Origin: JBCCFW01 sp039029535
GTDB taxonomy: Bacteria > Acidobacteriota > JBCCFW01
Assembly: GCA_039029535.1 (NCBI GenBank)
Contig: JBCCFW010000186.1
Span: forward strand, 1 to 14,373
Direction: 5' to 3'
DNA length: 14,373 bases
Positions 1-8,122 of the stretch are shown here, in pieces. The translations under genes and the position numbers were made by a program. How positions within the stretch are numbered: position 1 is the first letter of the stretch; every line of letters begins with the position of its first letter. The notes beneath the pieces were generated by a model. That model was not told where the DNA came from. It was given only the letters and a program-made list of their open reading frames with translations, and searched no databases.

Positions 1-2
1 AG

Positions 3-647
3 GCGATCGAGGCTCGCTCCGGGCGTCGGCTCGCCGAGCTCGAGCCGGGTCTCTACCAGAGCCCCGAGGCCGCCTCGCTGATGTTGGCGGATCTCGCTCG
101 CGCCGCGCGTGCGGCCAGCGCAGCATCGCCCGTCGTGGCGACGGTCTTCGAGCCGGTCAGCCTGCTGGGCGAGGCCGGCATCAGCGAGCTGCAGGCGCAG
201 ACCGTGGCCGTGCTCAACCTCGACTCGCTGCCCACCGAGGTCCTCGGTCGACGTCGGGCCTTCGACGTTCACCTCGGTGGTGACGACGACCGCGCGCGCG
301 ATGCGCTGTTGCTCGATCAGGTCGCGACGCTGCTCGACGAACCGCACGCGGTCACGCTCCAGCGCCTGGAGACACCGCTCTTTCACGGCGTCGCCGTGTC
401 CGCGCATGCGGAGGTCTCGGCCGAGGCGTGGCGGTCCGCGCTGGCAGCCGAGCCGGCGATCGAGATCGATGAGGACTCGAGCCTCATCGGCCCGGTCGAC
501 TGTGGCGAGGACGAGCGGGCGAAGGTCACCGGCCTGAGGGATGATGGCCGGGGCGGCTGCTGGTGCTTCGCGGCAGCGGACGGCCTGCGGCGGGGCCCCG
601 TCGGCAATGCCCTGGCCCTGCTGGGTGCCGAGCCGACCGACGTCTGA
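3..647 (+). CDS. Aspartate-semialdehyde dehydrogenase-like protein (Usg type), C-terminal part
   Basis: The 5' end lies outside the window; the visible frame starts at base 3 and gives 214 residues to the stop. They match the dimerisation/catalytic half of the semialdehyde dehydrogenase family and resemble E. coli Usg most. Shared landmarks are a TVFEPVSLLGEAGISELQAQ stretch (Usg has SLISASAQGKKAVDAL), then GRRRAFDVH (Usg: GRQLAFNML), TPLFHGVAV (Usg: SPVFYGHAQ) and a closing GLRDDGRGGCWCFAAADGLR block. True aspartate-semialdehyde dehydrogenases carry an Arg-Val-Pro...Gly-His motif where the His is catalytic. Here the segment reads ETPLFHGVA, so the Arg is absent and the His position is Val. 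I infer a Usg-like, possibly non-catalytic paralogue, but the nucleophile region is not visible, so a diverged enzyme remains possible. The stop is 37 nt before the next gene, so co-transcription is plausible. Family assignment is fairly sure; activity is not. Confidence 0.75.
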   Translation, partial: AIEARSGRRLAELEPGLYQSPEAASLMLADLARAARAASAASPVVATVFEPVSLLGEAGISELQAQTVAVLNLDSLPTEVLGRRRAFDVHLGGDDDRARDALLLDQVATLLDEPHAVTLQRLETPLFHGVAVSAHAEVSAEAWRSALAAEPAIEIDEDSSLIGPVDCGEDERAKVTGLRDDGRGGCWCFAAADGLRRGPVGNALALLGAEPTDV

Positions 648-684
648 GCCCCTGCTGACGTACCAAGTTGATGGAGACCAGTCG

Positions 685-1458
685 ATGACGCCTCGCTGTT
701 GCCGGAACCTCATCGCTTGCCTGTCGAGCCTGCTGCTGCTCCAGGTCGCCGCCGGCCCCGCCCGGGCCCAGGTGGAGATCGGTGGGGAGGACGAGGCCGC
801 CCTCCGTGCGCTCCGTCAGCTCGTGCAGCTCGAGGCGGACCTCCTCGCGCAGGCTCAGGTCGAGCGGCTCGATGCCCTCGAGTTGCTGCGCCAGGCCGCG
901 GCCGACCTCGAGCAGTCGGCGACGCTGCTGTCTCGTGCCATCCAGGGCACCGAGGGGCAACCCGGCGACGAGGACCTGATCGCCGAGGCGGCCAGCCAGC
1001 TCGCGTCCCGGAAGGTCGCCATCGAGACCGCCCTGGAGAGCTCTCGAGCCCTCGGTCGTCGTGTCGAGGAGCACGCCCGGCGTCTCAACTCGCTGCGCGA
1101 TCGCCTCGCGCGGCTCGAGGCCGAGGCGCCCGACACGGCCGGCCCCCTCAGCGGGACCTGGCGCGTGACGATCAATCCCGGCTCCGAGGGCGGCGAGCTG
1201 GCCATCCGTCAGTTCGGCACGCTCTTCGCGGGGCAGTACGACCTCGGCAGTGGTCGCACGGGAAGCCTGAGGGGCACCATCGTGTCGGGCCGCATCAAGG
1301 CCGAGGCCATCGACTCCGCCTTCGGCAAGGACCGCGTCTTCTTCGGTCTCATCTCGGATGACGAGAACGAGCTCACGGGGACCTGGGAGGCCACGAAGCT
1401 CGGTACCGGTCGTCCCGCCTTCGGTGAGTGGAAGGCTCGGCGGAAGACGACCGAGTAG
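685..1458 (+). CDS. Exported coiled-coil protein with a C-terminal beta domain, function unknown
   Basis: A 257-residue protein I do not recognise. The open frame extends upstream to 541, but the ATG at 685 is chosen because it is preceded by GGAGA (673-677) at 7-nt spacing and begins a clear Sec signal peptide: basic start, hydrophobic core about residues 9-24, and cleavage predicted after ARA at residue 28. Residues about 33-150 are rich in Leu, Ala, Glu, Gln and Arg with heptad-like spacing, predicting a long alpha-helical coiled coil. From about residue 153 the composition changes to a Gly- and aromatic-rich beta region with two GTW motifs (SGTWRVTI near the start, LTGTWEAT near the end). 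This resembles small lipocalin-like or beta-sandwich domains that follow GTW repeats. No lipobox is present, so a soluble periplasmic protein is most likely. It lies 37 nt after the Usg-like gene on the same strand and ends just before a strong hairpin. No function is proposed. Confidence 0.8.
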   Translation: MTPRCCRNLIACLSSLLLLQVAAGPARAQVEIGGEDEAALRALRQLVQLEADLLAQAQVERLDALELLRQAAADLEQSATLLSRAIQGTEGQPGDEDLIAEAASQLASRKVAIETALESSRALGRRVEEHARRLNSLRDRLARLEAEAPDTAGPLSGTWRVTINPGSEGGELAIRQFGTLFAGQYDLGSGRTGSLRGTIVSGRIKAEAIDSAFGKDRVFFGLISDDENELTGTWEATKLGTGRPAFGEWKARRKTTE

Positions 1459-1473
1459 CTCCCATCGCGTCGG

Positions 1474-1500
1474 CACCCGCCGGTCGGACACCGGCGGGTG
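1474..1500. terminator. Perfect 11-bp hairpin between convergent genes
   Basis: CACCCGCCGGT (1474-1484) and ACCGGCGGGTG (1490-1500) are exact inverted complements around a CGGAC loop. The hairpin begins 15 nt after the stop of the plus-strand gene and lies 45 nt beyond the stop of the convergent minus-strand lipoprotein gene, so it could end transcription from both sides. No T tract follows on either strand, so this is not a textbook intrinsic terminator. It may act as an RNA 3'-end stabiliser or a Rho-assisted site. Confidence 0.6.
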
Positions 1501-1545
1501 AGCGAGTCTCGAGCTGGTGAGCCCGGAGCTACCGAAGCGTGTGAG

Positions 1546-2943
<1,398 letters not shown>

Positions 2944-2988
2944 GTCCGACTCCGGAGGCAGGGGTGATCCCTGGGTGAAATCGCCCGA

Positions 2989-3019
2989 ATCATAGACCCT
3001 GGCCAGGCCGACTCCTCAA
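2989..3019 (-). promoter_or_regulatory. Candidate sigma70-type promoter for the repeat lipoprotein
   Basis: On the minus strand a TATGAT (-10, from 2994 to 2989) lies 19 nt downstream of TTGAGG (-35, from 3019 to 3014). Transcription would begin near 2982, leaving a leader of about 40 nt. The 19-nt spacer is longer than optimal, so this is a moderate candidate. It lies in the 183-bp divergent region shared with lolC; I see no convincing promoter for lolC on the other strand. Confidence 0.35.
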
Positions 3020-3126
3020 GATCTTCGAGATTTCGGGGCGACGCCGTCGAGGGTGCCGGAGCCAAGAGCTTGCCGCGCTTCGGCCCGGGCTCGCATGATG
3101 ACGGGCCCTCGCCGTTTCCCCTCGGG

Positions 3127-4491
3127 ATGCCGCGCTTGTCCAAGCTCTCGTTCGAGTGGCGTCTCGCCGCCCGCTTCCTCAAGCCCCGCCGCAGCCAGGC
3201 GCTCCTTGCGTCCGTGACCCTCCTCTGCGGCCTGGGCGTCGCCGTCGGGGTAGCGGCCCTGGTCCTGGCGCTGGCCTTTCTGGGCGGGCTCCAGGGGGAG
3301 TGGAAGACCCGTCTCCTGGCCGCCAACGCCCACGTCGTGGTGCGCCCGGTCGAGCACCGCAGCGTCACGCCCGTGGAGCTCCTGGGCCTCATCGAGCGCT
3401 GCGAGGAGGAGGGTGCGGTCACGGGTGCGGCTCCGTACTGGGAGGAGCCTGGCCTGCTCTCGAGCCATCACCACGCGCGGGGTCTCTTCGTGCAGGTGCG
3501 CGGAGTCGACCCGGCGCGGGAGCCAGCGGTCACCGGTCTCGACGGGATGACGTCGAGTCGGTCCTGGGAGCTGCTCGTGCGTGCCGCCGAGACCCTGTCG
3601 GTCGACGAGGATCCGGCGGGCGGGGCCGATGGCTCCGAGGCTGGTGACTCCGAGGACGACGAGCTGCTGCCGCTCTCGCTCGACGAGCTCGCGCCTCCGC
3701 CGGCCCCCCCCGTGCTGCTCGGTCATCGGCTGGCGCTGCGGCTCGGCGTGTCGACGGGTGACCTCGTGCATCTCGTCTCGCCCCAGGCGGAGCTGTCGGC
3801 GCTCGGGGCGATGCCTCGTCGACGCAGCCTCGAGGTCGCAGGGCTGCTCACCACCGGCGTGGCGGAGTACGACGACATCCTGGCGGTCGTGCCGCTGGGC
3901 TCGCGGCGGGCCCGCGGCGGCGCGGCGCGCATCGACGGGCTCTCGCTCTCGGTCCAGCGTCCTCTCGTCTCGGCCCAGGTGGCCGGCCGACTCGCCGAGC
4001 GCTTGCCGCCGGACTACCTCGTCACCGACTGGACCACGACCTTCTCCCGACTCTTTGCCGCCTTCGCCTGGGAGAAGCTGATCATGACCTTCGCGCTCGG
4101 CCTCATCGGCTTGGTGGCGGGCTTCAACATCTTCACCATCCTCAGCATGAACGTCATGGCCCGCGTCACCGACGTCGGCGTGCTCGGTGCGCTGGGCGCT
4201 CGACCGGCATCGCTGCGTCGGCTCTTCACCTGGATGGGGCTCCTGCTCGGTGGTGCCGGCACCCTGGTGGGGCTGGTCCTCGGGACCGTGCTCTCGTTGG
4301 TGCTCGACGCGACCGGTGCCATCCGACTCGACGAGGCCGTCTACTCGATCGGCCACGTGCCCTTCGACCTCCGCTTCGGCGACCTGGCCTGGGTGGGCTC
4401 GGGGATGCTGCTGGTGTCGCTGTTCTCGACCTTGCTGCCAGCCGTCGCCGCATCGCGGGTGGATCCCGTCGTCGCGCTGAGGTCCGAATGA
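3127..4491 (+). CDS. lolC: Lipoprotein-releasing ABC transporter permease LolC/LolE family
   Basis: Inner-membrane permease of the LolCDE-type complex, which extracts outer-membrane lipoproteins and passes them to a periplasmic carrier. From the ATG at 3127 it has 454 residues. A TTG at 3070 would add 19 residues but gives a poor leader; neither start has a strong SD. Order: cytoplasmic start with FEWRLAARFL, first membrane helix about 26-48, the LGGLQGEW...AANAHV block typical of the family, a large periplasmic domain to about 316, then three helices near 318-340, 368-392 and 420-440. The tail LLPAVAASRVDPVVALRSE is the conserved cytoplasmic end of LolC/E/MacB permeases. An acidic, Pro-rich low-complexity insertion at about 159-196 interrupts the periplasmic domain. 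No second permease gene is nearby, so a LolC homodimer with LolD is likely. Its 3' end is repeated twice downstream, which is highly unusual. Confidence 0.9.
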   Translation: MPRLSKLSFEWRLAARFLKPRRSQALLASVTLLCGLGVAVGVAALVLALAFLGGLQGEWKTRLLAANAHVVVRPVEHRSVTPVELLGLIERCEEEGAVTGAAPYWEEPGLLSSHHHARGLFVQVRGVDPAREPAVTGLDGMTSSRSWELLVRAAETLSVDEDPAGGADGSEAGDSEDDELLPLSLDELAPPPAPPVLLGHRLALRLGVSTGDLVHLVSPQAELSALGAMPRRRSLEVAGLLTTGVAEYDDILAVVPLGSRRARGGAARIDGLSLSVQRPLVSAQVAGRLAERLPPDYLVTDWTTTFSRLFAAFAWEKLIMTFALGLIGLVAGFNIFTILSMNVMARVTDVGVLGALGARPASLRRLFTWMGLLLGGAGTLVGLVLGTVLSLVLDATGAIRLDEAVYSIGHVPFDLRFGDLAWVGSGMLLVSLFSTLLPAVAASRVDPVVALRSE

Positions 4492-4580
4492 GCTCGGGGG
4501 GCCAGGTTGAGCACTCGACCTTGCTGCCAGCGGTTGCCGCTTCGCGAGTTGACCCCGTCGTCGCCCTGAGGTCCGAATGA
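4488..4580 (+). CDS. Micro-ORF 1 encoding a LolC C-terminal tail copy (30 aa)
   Basis: The ATG at 4488 overlaps the lolC stop (ATGA), and the frame ends with the TGA at 4578-4580. It encodes nine new residues (MSSGGQVEH) followed by the LolC tail STLLPAVAASR...LRSE. An SD-like GAGG lies in the lolC tail codons, 5 nt before the ATG, so reinitiation after lolC would be possible. It has no membrane helix of its own. Compared with the true lolC end it has seven synonymous changes and no amino-acid change, several to codons ending in T or A, which are uncommon in the neighbouring genes. It may be a translated coupling peptide, or only a remnant of tandem duplication. That the frame exists is certain; whether it makes a functional peptide is unknown. 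Confidence 0.4.
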   Translation: MSSGGQVEHSTLLPAVAASRVDPVVALRSE

Positions 4581-4663
4581 GCTCGGGGGTCGAGCACTCG
4601 ACCTGGCTGCCGGCCGTCGCCGCATCGCGGGTCGACCCCGTCGTCGCGCTGAGGTCCGAATGA
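4577..4663 (+). CDS. Micro-ORF 2 encoding a LolC C-terminal tail copy (28 aa)
   Basis: The ATG at 4577 overlaps the stop of micro-ORF 1 (ATGA), and its own TGA at 4661-4663 overlaps the lolD ATG at 4660. It encodes MSSGVEH followed by STWLPAVAASR...LRSE, so one residue differs from the LolC tail (Leu to Trp). The same GAGG-to-ATG spacing of 5 nt is present before its start and before lolD. lolC, micro-ORF 1, micro-ORF 2 and lolD therefore form an unbroken chain of 4-nt overlaps. As with its neighbour, expression is inferred, not shown. Confidence 0.4.
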   Translation: MSSGVEHSTWLPAVAASRVDPVVALRSE

Positions 4664-5334
4664 GCACCGCCCTGGTGGTGGCCGAGGGGCTGAGCAAGTC
4701 CTTCGGCACCGAGGCCGGAACCGAGGTCAGCGTGCTGACCGGGGTCGATCTCTCGCTGAGCCCGGGTGAGGCCGTCGCCCTGGTGGGCGTGTCGGGGAGC
4801 GGGAAGTCGACCCTCCTGCAGGTGCTGGGGGGGATGCTCCGACCCGATGCCGGGCGGCTCCGCGTGGGCGACGTCGAGCCCTGGGAGCTGACCGCGGCAC
4901 GACGCGCCGACTGGCGCGGAGCCGAGATCGGCTTCGTCTTTCAGGCGCACCGACTCATCCCCGACCTGAACGCCGTCGAAAACGTCCTGGTACCCGCCTG
5001 GATCGCCGGCCGGGACGCCCACGACGAGGCCGACGAGCTGCTCCGGCGGCTGGGGCTGGCCGAGCGGCGCGACCATCGGCCTTCCGCTCTTTCAGGGGGG
5101 GAGGCGCAGAGAGTGGCCGTCGCTCGGGCGCTCATCCGGCGACCTCGGGTGATCCTGGCCGACGAGCCGACGGGGAACCTGGATCGTGCCGTGGGGGCCT
5201 CGGTATTCGAGGCGCTGCGCGAGTTGGCGAACGAGGCTGGAACAGCTGTCCTGATGGCAACCCATGATCGAGAACTGGCGGCAGCCTGCGACCGGGTGCT
5301 ACATCTTGACATGGGGCACTTGGCCCCGAGCTGA
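4660..5334 (+). CDS. lolD: Lipoprotein-releasing system ATP-binding protein LolD
   Basis: Cytoplasmic ATPase that powers LolC/E-type permeases; 224 residues, close to the usual size. All ABC motifs are intact: Walker A GVSGSGKST (43-51), Q-loop Gln95 in FVFQAHRLIPDLNAVENV, signature LSGGEAQ (144-150), Walker B VILADE (164-169) with D-loop TGNLD, and switch His202 in ATHD. The FQ(x)HxL(I/L)PxLxAxENV pattern is typical of the LolD/MacB/FtsE subgroup. LolD is favoured by the LolC-type permease immediately upstream and by the surrounding envelope genes. The ATG at 4660 overlaps the stop of micro-ORF 2, and its SD-like GAGG (4651-4654) is part of the repeated lolC tail. MacB-type export would be the alternative, but no MacA-like partner is present. 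Confidence 0.92.
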   Translation: MSTALVVAEGLSKSFGTEAGTEVSVLTGVDLSLSPGEAVALVGVSGSGKSTLLQVLGGMLRPDAGRLRVGDVEPWELTAARRADWRGAEIGFVFQAHRLIPDLNAVENVLVPAWIAGRDAHDEADELLRRLGLAERRDHRPSALSGGEAQRVAVARALIRRPRVILADEPTGNLDRAVGASVFEALRELANEAGTAVLMATHDRELAAACDRVLHLDMGHLAPS

Positions 5335-5358
5335 GGCCCTCGGAGGCTGTACTATCAT
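5331..5358 (+). promoter_or_regulatory. Weak candidate promoter for clpC
   Basis: A short AT-rich island (TGTACTATCATTCT, 5348-5361) stands out in the 108-bp gap between lolD and clpC. It contains TATCAT (5353-5358), one base from the -10 consensus. The best -35 match at 16-nt spacing is only CTGAGG (5331-5336). Transcription would start near 5365. The -10 is attractive and the -35 poor, so confidence is low. Confidence 0.3.
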
Positions 5359-5442
5359 TCTCCGCGGGATCTGGCCGATGGAGAAGACAGCGGGCGGGTC
5401 CTTCAAGGGGGCACGAGGCCGCACGAAGCTCGAGGGTGGTCA

Positions 5443-7782
<2,340 letters not shown>

Positions 7783-7810
7783 GCCGGCCGTGACTCGGTA
7801 GGGGGGAGCC

Positions 7811-7852
7811 CCGGCGTGCGCCGGACGCCCGCGCTGACGTGTCAGCGCGGGC
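7811..7852 (+). terminator. Two consecutive hairpins after clpC
   Basis: CCGGCG-TG-CGCCGG (7811-7824) is followed directly by a stronger hairpin with 12-base perfect arms, GCCCGCGCTGAC (7827-7838) and GTCAGCGCGGGC (7841-7852). They begin 28 nt after the clpC stop. No T tract follows, so Rho-independent termination is uncertain, but the structure probably separates the clpC transcript from bamA or protects its 3' end. Confidence 0.6.
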
Positions 7853-8122
7853 ATCGGACGTGGTCATCGCTTGCCGTCGGAGGACCGGTTCGTCCGAAAA
7901 GTCCGGCGCTTCGACCCTTCTCTCGCCTCGCTTCGGGCCGTTTTCAAGGGGGGACGGAAGCCCGATTCTTCGGCTGGACGCCGCGCTGATCGTTCGAGTA
8001 TTCTCGGGCGCTGAAGCATCCCAGCGGCCCTGGCCTCGACGAATTTCAACGTCTCCAGGTCTCGAAGCGAGCCCGACCGGTTCGCCCGAGGGTCGCGTTC
8101 TCCCGTTGGTCGAGGACCGCGC
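7853..8122. other. Non-coding stretch upstream of bamA
   Basis: The gap between clpC and bamA totals 340 bp (7783-8122). After the hairpins it holds no convincing gene. A 95-codon open frame (7839-8126) starts inside the hairpin and has a composition unlike the neighbouring proteins. Apart from one weak promoter candidate and the bamA SD (GAGG, 8112-8115) I see no RNA gene, repeat or riboswitch. A gap this long suggests bamA and its downstream genes have their own control region. Confidence 0.5.
7975..8004 (+). promoter_or_regulatory. Weak candidate promoter for bamA
   Basis: TGGACG (7975-7980, four of six -35 bases) and TATTCT (7999-8004, four of six -10 bases) are separated by 18 nt. Initiation near 8011 would leave a leader of about 110 nt. 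This is the best pair found by eye in the gap, but it may be chance. Confidence 0.25.

Larger units (their letters stand above)
4425..4663 (+). repeat. Triplicated lolC 3' end (67-bp units)
   Basis: Three 67-bp copies occupy 4425-4491 (the true lolC end), 4514-4580 and 4597-4663, with starts 89 and 83 bp apart. Each begins CTCGACC, encodes ST(L/W)LPAVAASRVDPVVALRSE, and ends with the same CTGAGGTCCGAATGAGC, which holds an SD-like GAGG, a stop and an overlapping ATG. Across 21 sense codons, copies 1 and 2 differ at 7 codons, all synonymous. Copies 1 and 3 differ at 3 synonymous and 1 missense (Leu to Trp). Copies 2 and 3 differ at 7 synonymous plus the same missense. The short linkers both begin GCTCGGGGG. 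The shared CTCGACC at each unit start may have served as microhomology for the duplications. Confidence 0.95.

Noticed and set aside
526..1491. 321-codon minus-strand open frame opposite the Usg-like and coiled-coil genes
   Set aside because: No signal, domain or SD. It spans two well-supported plus-strand genes and the terminator hairpin.
3070..3126. TTG start for lolC
   Set aside because: It adds 19 polar, Gly/Pro/His-rich residues with no family equivalent and no better SD than the ATG at 3127.
3016..5076. 686-codon minus-strand open frame across lolC, the repeats and part of lolD
   Set aside because: Antisense by-product of codon bias. The lolC and lolD motifs are all on the plus strand.
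5306..5311. Perfect TTGACA near the lolD end as the clpC -35
   Set aside because: It is 38-41 nt from the only good -10 candidates, too far for a sigma70-type promoter.
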